A DNA stretch of 64,000 nt, taken from Pseudodesulfovibrio profundus (GTDB lineage Bacteria > Desulfobacterota > Desulfovibrionia > Desulfovibrionales > Desulfovibrionaceae). Of this stretch, positions 41,054 through 48,590 are shown piece after piece. Each line of letters begins with the position of its first letter. Positions within the stretch are counted from its first letter, which is position 1. A program made the translations under genes and the position numbers. The notes under the pieces were generated by a model that worked only from the letters and a program-made list of their open reading frames with translations, did not search any database and was not told the origin of the DNA. The stretch is taken from contig NZ_LT907975.1 of the NCBI RefSeq assembly GCF_900217235.1, positions 1,587,001 to 1,651,000 of the forward strand, read 5' to 3'.

Positions 41054-41954
41054 TCTGCTGAACCTGCGTTTGGACTATATGTTGGACCGAGCATACTCCG
41101 AGTCGCATTACATAAAGACAAAGTACGCAGCTCAACGCTTGCTGGATTATCTGGGCAACGTGCCTTGCAGCACCATCACCCGCCTGAAGGCCGATGAGTT
41201 CCTGATGGCTTTGGTAAAGAAAAGCACCCCTGTTGCAGGCAATAACGATTTGAAGGTCCTTCGGGCAGCGTTTTCCTGGGCCATGAAACGTGGGCAGCAT
41301 TTCATTCAAAACAATCCCTTTGCGGGACTGGAAACGTTTCCCAACGATAAGCCCAAGGAAAAGAAGCGGACTCCGACGAGTGATGAACTTGATCGCATTA
41401 TTGAAGCGGCCAAACCGAAGCACCGTGCCTACTTGTGGGTATTGCGCGAAACCTTGGCCCGAAGCATCGAAGTACACCGACTCAAGTGGAAGCGGGTCAA
41501 CTTCGAAGAACGGTATGTTGAGCTGAAGACGTTCAAGAACAAAAACAGGGAGCCGGTCCTGCGTGAAATCCCGATGACGGACAAGCTGTATGAAGTCTTG
41601 TTGGACCTGTATAATGAACGTGATCCAGATAAGGAATGGGTGTTTTGGCGCCGAGCCTACAATGCGAAGACCAAAAGGATGGAAGAAGGGCCGTACAAGT
41701 GTGGCAGATATACCATGCTCCAAAACACCTGCAAACGGGCAGGTGTGGATTACTACAGCTTCCACCGCTTCCGAGCATCGGGCGCATCCGTCATGGACAA
41801 CCATGGCGCCCTGCTTCCAGGCATCCAGCGCGTCCTTGGACACGCCGACCGCCGAAGCACGGAAATCTACCTGGAAAAACTCCGTGACGTTGAACGCGAT
41901 GCCATGGACATCTACGAAAGGGAAAGCCGCAAGGATGACAATAAGGTCGCGTAA
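40875..41954 (+). CDS. Phage-type tyrosine recombinase (integrase)
   Basis: 359 residues from ATG 40875, inside the HTH gene. The N-terminal arm-binding part has YRYDFMVKGKRHTKAWFKTK; the SAM-like domain lies about 60-145; the catalytic core shows Arg in ETLARSIEVHRLKW, SFHRFRASGA (His-x-x-Arg), VLGHADRRSTEIYL (His and nucleophilic Tyr). The frame is complete, so it may be active. Integrases usually lie at an island edge. Here the housekeeping-like genes resume about 190 bp downstream, but no tRNA is visible as a target. Confidence 0.9.
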   Translation: MTVYSKAGKGYRYDFMVKGKRHTKAWFKTKRAAKAAEAEKRKEVKAQLAMEAQGDMALLDLLNLRLDYMLDRAYSESHYIKTKYAAQRLLDYLGNVPCSTITRLKADEFLMALVKKSTPVAGNNDLKVLRAAFSWAMKRGQHFIQNNPFAGLETFPNDKPKEKKRTPTSDELDRIIEAAKPKHRAYLWVLRETLARSIEVHRLKWKRVNFEERYVELKTFKNKNREPVLREIPMTDKLYEVLLDLYNERDPDKEWVFWRRAYNAKTKRMEEGPYKCGRYTMLQNTCKRAGVDYYSFHRFRASGASVMDNHGALLPGIQRVLGHADRRSTEIYLEKLRDVERDAMDIYERESRKDDNKVA

Positions 41955-41988
41955 CAAATCCACACACGCGGTTCACACACAAACACAA

Positions 41989-42024
41989 AACGGGTTGCAG
42001 ACATTTGTCGGCAACCCGTTGAAA
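41989..42024 (+). terminator. Intrinsic terminator after the integrase
   Basis: AACGGGTTGC (41989-41998) pairs with GCAACCCGTT (42011-42020), followed by GAAAAC. The ten-base stem is strong, the tail poor in T, so it could alternatively be part of an attachment site. Confidence 0.55.
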
Positions 42025-42146
42025 ACTAAAGGTAAGAACCGATAGTCACACACAGAGGTTGTGGCTATTCCAAAGGGGCTCGCCCTTTGGCCGCCGGAGG
42101 CGAAGTCTTGCGACATATCGCCGCAACGCGGCATTCATATTCTGCT

Positions 42147-43094
42147 TCAGCCTTTCATCCCAAGCATCTGCTCCCAGACCGGGAGCAATGTATCGATGGA
42201 ATTGCCCAGAAGACGCATGTACCGAACCTCAAGCTGGGCCATTTCTTCGTCCTGCTTGCGCAACCACTCGGACATCCAGGCGAATCGCATCCCCAGAATC
42301 ATCTCGGGCAACAGCGCCAAATCAGCGGGATCAAGCTGCCCTTGATCCCGCAAGGTCTTGAGCAATGCCGGAGCCAAACCGCGCACCAAGGCGTGGGGGT
42401 CTTCGATACCGACACACCCCAGACAGTTGGCTACATCAAATAATACAGGCCGAAGCCCCATGAATTCCCAGTCGATGACCGCGCCAACCTGCGTATCATT
42501 CCAGATGACATTGAGCGGATGAAAGTCTCCCTGACACAGAGCCACGGGCAAATCGTGCCAGACGTCGAAAAGCGGGGCCAGCACACCAAGAACAGGGAGC
42601 AACGCCTCGTGCAGGTCGACCCGGCGTGGCGCCATGACTGCCATCAGTTCATTGACGTACGCTTCAAGATCGAACCGGGGTACGTTGAGAAACTCGTCCG
42701 AAGCTGCCGATGAAACAAATCGCATGCCCGCTATGAACTGCCCGAGACTCACGCCCCGCGCCGCGTCATCCACAAACTCGGGCTGCGGTAAAGGATCACC
42801 GAAAATGAACGGGGAAAGCTGCCAATACGCGCCGCCCTGCTCCACGCAATACCGCCCATCAGCGGCGACATACGCAGGTACAGGCACCCCGGCGTCCGAG
42901 AGTGTGGTCAGGGCACGCCCGATACGTTCACGGCTGTCGAATTGCCCGGGTTTGAGCTGCTCCAGCATCCAGGTTCGACCGGTTGAATCATCGACCGCCA
43001 CACGGGATGCACACCGCTCAGGACTGCCCGGCAGGAGAATGTCGTCACGTATGCGCCCTAAGGTCAGCCCCCATGGGGAAAGATCAGTTTTCAT
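42147..43094 (-). CDS. Aminoglycoside/choline kinase-like phosphotransferase
   Basis: 315 residues with the APH fold: CQGDFHPLNVIW (catalytic loop, Asp as base) and AVIDWEFMGLRPVLFD (metal-binding Asp). Upstream there is a glycine-poor N-lobe with RTWMLEQLKPGQ. APH-family members phosphorylate small alcohols such as choline, homoserine or thiamine as well as antibiotics; substrate is unknown and resistance should not be assumed. First gene on the chromosome side of the island. Confidence 0.82.
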   Translation of the reverse strand: MKTDLSPWGLTLGRIRDDILLPGSPERCASRVAVDDSTGRTWMLEQLKPGQFDSRERIGRALTTLSDAGVPVPAYVAADGRYCVEQGGAYWQLSPFIFGDPLPQPEFVDDAARGVSLGQFIAGMRFVSSAASDEFLNVPRFDLEAYVNELMAVMAPRRVDLHEALLPVLGVLAPLFDVWHDLPVALCQGDFHPLNVIWNDTQVGAVIDWEFMGLRPVLFDVANCLGCVGIEDPHALVRGLAPALLKTLRDQGQLDPADLALLPEMILGMRFAWMSEWLRKQDEEMAQLEVRYMRLLGNSIDTLLPVWEQMLGMKG

Positions 43095-43109
43095 AGATTT
43101 TTGAAAGGT

Positions 43110-43149
43110 AAAAAAGCATGGCCGCCATCGGTGAGAACCGGTGACGGCC
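43110..43149 (-). terminator. Intrinsic terminator after the lipoprotein gene
   Basis: On the minus strand GGCCGTCACCGGT pairs imperfectly with ACCGATGGCGGCC and is followed by a T-run (A-run 43110-43115). It lies between the lipoprotein stop and the phosphotransferase start. Confidence 0.7.
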
Positions 43150-43180
43150 AGGCCGTTGTTTAATGGTAGTGGCTTGTGGC

Positions 43181-43753
43181 CTAGCGCAGCCCCAAAGCCT
43201 CTTCAAGAGCTGTCAGATTGTCTCGGATGATTTGCTGTTCAGCAGGGGAGACCTGTCGATCCACCTGCTGCTTGACGGCTTCCAACTGTCCCTGAGGCTG
43301 CTGGGCCATCATCTCTTCGACCATTTTCTGTTCTTCTTCGGTCAGCCCCTGAATCTGCTCATCCATTTGGCGCTTCATGAGCACCATCTGTTCGTAATTC
43401 ATAACGGTCATGGCCTGTCCGTACACATACAGAAACCGCTGCTGATCCCAGCCAAGGGATGTGGTGACCTCTGCAATCTTGGCGGAAAGGACTTCGGGGT
43501 CTTTGGGACCTTCGGCGTTGATGGTCGGATTGGTCAAGCGGGTGATTTCGGGAATATCCTTGATGAACTTCTGAAATTCGGCTTCGGTGAGCGGAGCCAT
43601 GGATTGCGTTTCGACCTGCGCCTCCGGGATCGAAGCCGGGGCTGAATCCCGTGTTGTTTCAGGCGGTTCCGGGGCCACGGTTTCATTATCGCTGCAACCG
43701 GCAAAGAGTACGAGAGAGAAAATCAGCATGAGGGTAAGGCTGAGGTGTTTCAC
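43181..43753 (-). CDS. Hypothetical lipoprotein
   Basis: Start chosen at GTG 43753 because AAGGAGATAATT precedes it. About 190 residues. An N-terminal signal sequence (LTLMLIFSLVLFAGC) ends in a lipobox with cysteine near residue 20, followed by an acidic Pro/Glu-rich linker. The rest is helical with many Gln and Glu residues (QMVLMKRQMDEQIQGLTEEE, MVEEMMAQQPQGQLEAVKQQ). No known domain recognised. Probably anchored to a membrane and facing the periplasm. Confidence 0.75.
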   Translation of the reverse strand: MKHLSLTLMLIFSLVLFAGCSDNETVAPEPPETTRDSAPASIPEAQVETQSMAPLTEAEFQKFIKDIPEITRLTNPTINAEGPKDPEVLSAKIAEVTTSLGWDQQRFLYVYGQAMTVMNYEQMVLMKRQMDEQIQGLTEEEQKMVEEMMAQQPQGQLEAVKQQVDRQVSPAEQQIIRDNLTALEEALGLR

Positions 43754-43775
43754 AATTATCTCCTTGGAATATCTT

Positions 43776-44525
43776 CTATATTTTCCGTATATCGGCAACC
43801 TTGCCATTATACTTGCCCGGATCGTCTTTCAAGAAATCAACAAGGCCGCGGGCCGACTCTTCCGGTGTCAACAAGATGCCCTCTTCCTTCCATGGGCGGA
43901 AGACCGCCTTGAGCTGTTCGGCACTATGCCCTTCGCTGTTGCGTGCGTCCACCTGCATCCGTGTTTCCACGACGCCAGGACGCCAGATTATGGAAGTGAC
44001 CGGCGGTGCTTCCGCCGCCAATTGACGAGCCATGTGTTCTTCTGCGGCCTTGGCGGCGCAATAGGCCCCAATTCCCGGCTGTGCGCGTTCTGCTGCGCCG
44101 GACCCGAAGAAGACGGCCAGACCGCCTCCCCGCCAGAGCAGATGGGGTACCGCATGCCGAATCAATTGATGGGCAGCGGTGACCGACGAATCCATGACTT
44201 CACGGAAACGGGTCTTGTTCAGCTCCCAGATGGCCGGACCGGGTGCCAGCACTCCGGCCGCGTGGATGAATCCGTAGAAATCACCAAATTCAATTCCCAC
44301 CTGTACCAATTCCAGTGCCACGTTGGACGAGGACACGTCACCACTGATGGCAACGGCCTTCACGCCCTGTTCTCGGCACAATTTACTGGTTTCCCTGAGC
44401 TTATCTTCACTGCGCGCACCAAGAACAAGGTTCACGCCTTCCTTGGCCAGCTCCAGAGCCAGGGCTTTTCCTATGCCCCTTGAGGCTCCTGTGAGCACGA
44501 GGGTTTTATTCCTGAGCAAAGTCAT
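43776..44525 (-). CDS. Short-chain dehydrogenase/reductase
   Basis: 249 residues. Cofactor loop TGASRGIGKAL at 13-23, an arginine after the second strand (LGARSEDKL) favouring NADP, HAAGVL in place of the NNAG motif, and the catalytic YCAAK at about 154-158. The substrate is unknown. It is divergent from the aminotransferase gene at 44575 with about 50 bp between starts. Confidence 0.88.
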   Translation of the reverse strand: MTLLRNKTLVLTGASRGIGKALALELAKEGVNLVLGARSEDKLRETSKLCREQGVKAVAISGDVSSSNVALELVQVGIEFGDFYGFIHAAGVLAPGPAIWELNKTRFREVMDSSVTAAHQLIRHAVPHLLWRGGGLAVFFGSGAAERAQPGIGAYCAAKAAEEHMARQLAAEAPPVTSIIWRPGVVETRMQVDARNSEGHSAEQLKAVFRPWKEEGILLTPEESARGLVDFLKDDPGKYNGKVADIRKI

Positions 44526-44574
44526 ATATGTTGATCCTTCCGTTTACCCTATTGCATACCCGAGAATACGCAAC

Positions 44575-45735
44575 ATGTCATTGAAAGTAAGCAAACGACG
44601 TCCATTGGTCGCCCAATCAGAAATTCGCAACATGTCCATCGAATGCGCCAAGGCCAAAGGCATCAATCTGGCGCAGGGGGTCTGTGACCTGCCTGTGCCG
44701 GATGCAGTCAGGCAGGGCGCGCAGGAAGCCATGGACCGCGGCATCAATACCTACACCCGCTTTGACGGGCGCTGGGAACTGCGCAAGGCCGTGGCCGAGA
44801 AGCAGGGCCGCTTCACCGGGCTGGACATCGACCCCGAAGGACAGGTCGTGGTATCGGCCGGTGCGACTGGCGCCTTCTACTCCGCATGTCTCGCCCTGCT
44901 GGATGAAGGGGATGAGGTCGTCGTGTTTGAGCCATATTACGGCTATCATATCGTGACCATGGCATCGCTGGGCATCAAGCCGAGGTATGTCACCCTTGAG
45001 CCGCCTCACTGGTCTTTTACCACAAAAGCCCTTGAAGACGCTGTTACCAGTCGAACACGGGCCATCATCCTGAACACGCCGTCCAATCCGGCGGGCAAGG
45101 TCTTCAACCGTGAAGAGATGTCGGTCATTGCCGATTTCGCCGAAGCACATGATCTCTTTGTTTTTACGGATGAAATTTACGAACACTTTGTTTTTGACGG
45201 GCTCAAGCACATTTCCCCGGCCACCCTGCCGGGAATGGGACGCCGGACCATCACCATCTCCGGGCTTTCCAAGGTATTTTCCATCACGGGCTGGCGACTG
45301 GGCTACGCCATCTGCGACCCGGAATGGGCGTTGCCCATCGGCCATTTCAGTGACCTGGTCTATGTCTGCGCTCCGGCCCCGCTCCAGATCGGCGCGGCCA
45401 ACGGACTGGCTACCCTCGGCCCTGACTACTATCAGGCCATATCCGACGACCACCAACAAAAGCGTGATCTCTTTTGCAATACGCTCAAGGAGATCGATCT
45501 GACGCCGCATGTTCCAGAAGGAGCCTACTATACGCTGGCCGATATATCGTCGCTTCCCGGTGAAACAGCCAAGGAGCGGGCGCTGTACCTGCTGCAACAG
45601 ACCGGCGTGCCCTGCGTCCCCGGTTCCGCCTTTTTCCACGGCCCGGAAGGTGAAACACTGGCGCGTTTCTGCTTTGCCAAGGAAATGCCGGTACTGGAAG
45701 ATGCCATGAACCGTTTACGGAGGCTGTCCTCATGA
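44575..45735 (+). CDS. PLP-dependent class I/II aminotransferase
   Basis: 386 residues from ATG 44575 (MSLKVSKRRPLVAQSE); upstream codons are antisense to the SDR gene. INLAQGVCDLPVPDAV near residue 35, NTPSNPAGKVF, FTDEIYEHFVF, and SGLSKVFSITGWRLGY with the PLP lysine are visible. It resembles the glutamine/aromatic/kynurenine-type branch more than AspC at 3745. The last four bases overlap the next gene (ATGA), so the two are co-translated. Confidence 0.9.
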   Translation: MSLKVSKRRPLVAQSEIRNMSIECAKAKGINLAQGVCDLPVPDAVRQGAQEAMDRGINTYTRFDGRWELRKAVAEKQGRFTGLDIDPEGQVVVSAGATGAFYSACLALLDEGDEVVVFEPYYGYHIVTMASLGIKPRYVTLEPPHWSFTTKALEDAVTSRTRAIILNTPSNPAGKVFNREEMSVIADFAEAHDLFVFTDEIYEHFVFDGLKHISPATLPGMGRRTITISGLSKVFSITGWRLGYAICDPEWALPIGHFSDLVYVCAPAPLQIGAANGLATLGPDYYQAISDDHQQKRDLFCNTLKEIDLTPHVPEGAYYTLADISSLPGETAKERALYLLQQTGVPCVPGSAFFHGPEGETLARFCFAKEMPVLEDAMNRLRRLSS

Positions 45736-46067
45736 ATGATTCGCAAAAAAAGCAGTTCAAGGCATTTGCGCAGGAGGAAATGAAGGAAATCAAGGAAGAG
45801 ATTCCTCACCTTGAGAAACTGCTGGAACCGGTTGCCCCCGACAATGCCATCGGCCGCATCTCCCGCATGGACAACATCGTCAACCAGTCCGTGGCCGAGG
45901 CACAGCTTTCCAAGGCCCGGGTCCGTCTGATGAGCCTGGAAAAAGCGCTCAAACGCGTGGATGAAGACGAAGATTTCGGGCGGTGCATCGAATGCGACGA
46001 CCTTATCCCCATGGCCCGCCTCAAAGCCATGCCGGAAACCGAATTATGCGTTGAATGTGCGGAGTAA
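45732..46067 (+). CDS. DksA/TraR-family zinc-finger protein
   Basis: 111 residues. A long N-terminal helical hairpin rich in Lys and Glu is followed by the C4 zinc finger CIECDDLIPMARLKA and LCVECAE. DksA-type proteins enter the RNA polymerase secondary channel and modulate transcription; this short form may be a DksA paralogue. It is co-transcribed with the aminotransferase and ends before a strong terminator. Confidence 0.85.
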   Translation: MNDSQKKQFKAFAQEEMKEIKEEIPHLEKLLEPVAPDNAIGRISRMDNIVNQSVAEAQLSKARVRLMSLEKALKRVDEDEDFGRCIECDDLIPMARLKAMPETELCVECAE

Positions 46068-46082
46068 CCCACAGACTGTCAG

Positions 46083-46115
46083 CGGACACGATGCCTGCAT
46101 CGTGTCCGTTTTTTA
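46083..46115 (+). terminator. Intrinsic terminator after the DksA-like gene
   Basis: CGGACACGATGC pairs with GCATCGTGTCCG (46083-46108), followed by six T residues. It overlaps the convergent methyltransferase stop, so it may serve both sides. Confidence 0.9.
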
Positions 46116-46733
46116 TTCGACCGTTACAGCGTAGACGCCAGCCCATCCGCCCATGAACACCCGTTTCCTGACAAACGGTTCTCCCGAGCGATGGAGGAAA
46201 GACGTGGTTCCGCCCCGATCCATGTATTGTCGGAAACAGGCATGATGGTCGGCACCGGCCAACCGTTCGACCATGGCTACTACCAGGCCCGTCATAGGTG
46301 AACGGCCAACGGATGGTAGGCGGTAGTCACCGATGAGAACGACCCCGCCGGGACGGACGATACGCAAGGTTTCCGCAAAAATACGCTCTGCCTGATCAAG
46401 CGGTTTTTCATGAAGGGCAAAGCTGATGAATCCGGCATCGAAACCATCCGAGGCGAATGGCAAACGTGTGGCGTCCCCTTGCTGAAAACGAACACCGGAG
46501 CGCTTTTTTCTGGCCACAGCCAACATGTCGGGAGAAAGATCCAGGCCGATCACGGGGAGTCCCGCTTCAAAACACATTCCGGCAAGCATGCCCGTACCGC
46601 AACAGACATCCACCGCAGATCGACAGCCCCTCTTGAGGGCAACCTGTACCATGGACTCATGCACAGGACGAAGAGATGGTCCGACAAGGGTATCGTACCA
46701 CTTCGCCATACGGCTGTATTCATTCATGATCAA
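46113..46733 (-). CDS. Class I SAM-dependent methyltransferase
   Basis: 206 residues (ATG 46733, or 46727). SAM motif I is VDVCCGTGMLAGM near residue 42, followed by VIGLDLSPDMLAVARKK, GDATRLPFASDGFDAGF and RIVRPGGVVLIGDYR, the layout of the UbiE/Methyltransf_11 group. Its substrate is unknown. It overlaps the upstream solute-binding gene by four bases, so the two form an operon. Confidence 0.85.
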   Translation of the reverse strand: MIMNEYSRMAKWYDTLVGPSLRPVHESMVQVALKRGCRSAVDVCCGTGMLAGMCFEAGLPVIGLDLSPDMLAVARKKRSGVRFQQGDATRLPFASDGFDAGFISFALHEKPLDQAERIFAETLRIVRPGGVVLIGDYRLPSVGRSPMTGLVVAMVERLAGADHHACFRQYMDRGGTTSFLHRSGEPFVRKRVFMGGWAGVYAVTVE

Positions 46734-47488
46734 TCTAGTGTGACTGAGGCGCCATGGAGGGCTCGAATATTGACGCCATGCCTCTGATAAATGTGATCCA
46801 GAGCACCAGAATCCACCAACTCCTGCATGCGACGGTCATAGACTTCCTTGAGTCGTCGACCACTCTCCGAAGGGCTGAATATGGGGCAGACCTCAAGTGT
46901 GGTGATGGGGGAAATGCGTAGGTCACTGAGCTGGATACCGGACCGGGGCAACGCTTCCAGCAGTTGGTCCTTGTCACCTATGATGTATTCCACATGCCCC
47001 CTGTCCAACATCTGGAAGGCAAAACCGAGATCGTACACTTCCTGTGGGGACATCTTCACCGTGATGTATTCCTGCCAGTCAAACCCGTTGAGATAGGCCA
47101 CGCGTTTGTCGCGAAGAGAATCAACCCCGGTAAAATCCGTGGAACGAAAATGGACTGCTACCAAATCGTACAGCGCCAGGGACACAGCCCCTTGAACAAC
47201 GTCATTGAATTGATCCCTGACGCTCAGAGTGCATTGAATCCTGGAGTCAGTCACAGATTGCAGCGCACGCGGATACGGCAGGGATTTGTGTTTGAAACCA
47301 ATCCCCTCATCCTCGTACACACTCTGCAGAATCTCCGTATACAGTCCGGCCTGTCCCGGCTGCACGGCCCGGCCGACATAGGGCATGCCGAACACACACA
47401 CCTCTCGCGGAACCCAGGGGTCATCTTCCTGCGCAAACGCGGTGACGGCCATCAACAGGGTAAAAATTATGATCAAATATTGCTTCAC
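46730..47488 (-). CDS. Periplasmic solute-binding protein, family 3-like
   Basis: About 252 residues if the GTG at 47488 is the start, giving a signal peptide (QYLIIIFTLLMAVTAFA) with cleavage before QEDDPW. An ATG at 47527 is the alternative. The body resembles SBP_bac_3/extracellular amino-acid-binding domains (AGLYTEILQSVYEDEGIGF, SLRDKRVAYLNGFDW, LLEALPRSGIQLSD). No permease or ATPase lies nearby, so it may be an orphan sensor-type binding protein. Divergent from cooA. Confidence 0.75.
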   Translation of the reverse strand: MKQYLIIIFTLLMAVTAFAQEDDPWVPREVCVFGMPYVGRAVQPGQAGLYTEILQSVYEDEGIGFKHKSLPYPRALQSVTDSRIQCTLSVRDQFNDVVQGAVSLALYDLVAVHFRSTDFTGVDSLRDKRVAYLNGFDWQEYITVKMSPQEVYDLGFAFQMLDRGHVEYIIGDKDQLLEALPRSGIQLSDLRISPITTLEVCPIFSPSESGRRLKEVYDRRMQELVDSGALDHIYQRHGVNIRALHGASVTLD

Positions 47489-47627
47489 CGTTGCAATATC
47501 GTGCAAGTGTACACAAAAAGCAAGCATTGGTGTCTGAATCTTGAAAATTGCATTTGTTGGACGAACTCCCCACCCCGTGATAGGCAGCAATATAAACGGG
47601 TGTCTGCGGACACCGGGGGAGAACATA

Positions 47628-48278
47628 ATGAAATTTTCCGGCATCAACCTGTTGGATGAACTGGCAAAAGAGGAACTGGCGGACCTCCGTGCCGTATTCC
47701 ATGAAAAGACCTATCCCAAGGGTACGATCATCTATGCCCCTGATGAGCAGGAGAACCTTGTTTTCGTGATCGGCAGCGGACGGGTGCGTATTTATCTCGG
47801 CTATGAAGACAAGGAATTTTCTCTGGCCATCCTCAACCCCGGCGACCTCTACGCCACCCATGCGGATTGTTTCATCGAAGCCTTTGACGACTGCACCCTG
47901 CTGGTCGCGGACGTCCATTCGGTCAAAACCGTCATGGATCGTGTCCCCATGTTCACACGGACCATGGTTCGCGTTCTGGGCAACATCCTCCACAACTCCT
48001 TTTCCATCATCGGCGGCCTTGCCTTCAAGGATATCCATGAACGACTGATCGACTATATCCTCAGCGAAGCCCGTTCTGCTCCGCCGTCAGAGAATGGCGG
48101 TGTCCACATCTCTCTGGGACTGACCATGGAACAACTCGCCCAGCTCATGGGCGCCAGTCGCCAGACCATCTCCACGCTGCTCAATGAAATAGTCCGGCAG
48201 GGTCTCATGGAAAAAGAGGGACGTGGCAGGTATTACATTCCGGATTTATCAGCACTGGAAGCCGCAGCCGGACAATAA
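47628..48278 (+). CDS. cooA: CooA-type CO-sensing Crp/Fnr regulator
   Basis: 216 residues from ATG 47628, preceded by GGGGGAG. The effector domain aligns with Rhodospirillum rubrum CooA through FVIGSGRVRIYLGYEDKEFS, and LNPGDLYATHADCFIEA places His78 where the heme ligand His77 sits; the redox-switch Cys75 is Ala, as in several other CooA proteins, and Pro2 is not obvious. The DNA-binding helix is LAQLMGASRQTISTLLNEI. Function expected: heme binding of CO activates transcription of the CO dehydrogenase gene immediately downstream. A GGTGTC-TGCG-GACACC palindrome lies in its own leader (47599-47614). Confidence 0.85.
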   Translation: MKFSGINLLDELAKEELADLRAVFHEKTYPKGTIIYAPDEQENLVFVIGSGRVRIYLGYEDKEFSLAILNPGDLYATHADCFIEAFDDCTLLVADVHSVKTVMDRVPMFTRTMVRVLGNILHNSFSIIGGLAFKDIHERLIDYILSEARSAPPSENGGVHISLGLTMEQLAQLMGASRQTISTLLNEIVRQGLMEKEGRGRYYIPDLSALEAAAGQ

Positions 48279-48390
48279 ACGCGGCAGGTTTCAAGCCACC
48301 CACAGCACCCTCCATCGCCCAAGCCTGCATCGGCAGCTTACCATCGTCATTCGCACACGCTCGACGCAAGGTGCAATACGTGCCATAACG

Positions 48391-48406
48391 TACGCACTAT
48401 TGCGTA
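48391..48406. promoter_or_regulatory. Palindromic operator candidate between cooA and cooS
   Basis: TACGCA-CTAT-TGCGTA is a perfect inverted repeat with a four-base spacer, 57 bp upstream of the CooA site. Its sequence differs from CooA and HcpR motifs, so a second regulator may act here. Confidence 0.4.
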
Positions 48407-48462
48407 TGCGTAATACCCCAGCTTGGCGGTCTGGTTATTATCATGATCTTTTTCTTTCCATT

Positions 48463-48478
48463 TGTCGGCTATCCGACA
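48463..48478 (+). promoter_or_regulatory. CooA-binding site in the cooS promoter
   Basis: TGTCG-GCTATC-CGACA matches the R. rubrum CooA operator TGTCG-N6-CGACA at all ten fixed bases. A -10-like TATGGT at 48500-48505 would put the start near 48513, with the site centred about 42 bp upstream, the class II position used by CooA. Confidence 0.85.
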
Positions 48479-48590
48479 GATAAGGTAAGAGACTCCGTGT
48501 ATGGTCCGTCAGAAACTGGAGTCAAGACGCTGATCGTTTCGGATCGTTGCGGTAAGAAGATCCTGTTAAACCAGGCATTTGGAGGTACGT

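Noticed and set aside
41955-42146. tRNA gene as attachment site for the integrase
   Set aside because: No acceptor stem or T-loop pattern is present; only a terminator-like hairpin and a short CCAAAGGG/CCCTTTGG repeat were seen.
42147-43094. Antibiotic-resistance kinase on the island
   Set aside because: The gene is of the broad APH/choline kinase fold and lies outside the integrase boundary; resistance cannot be inferred from the fold.
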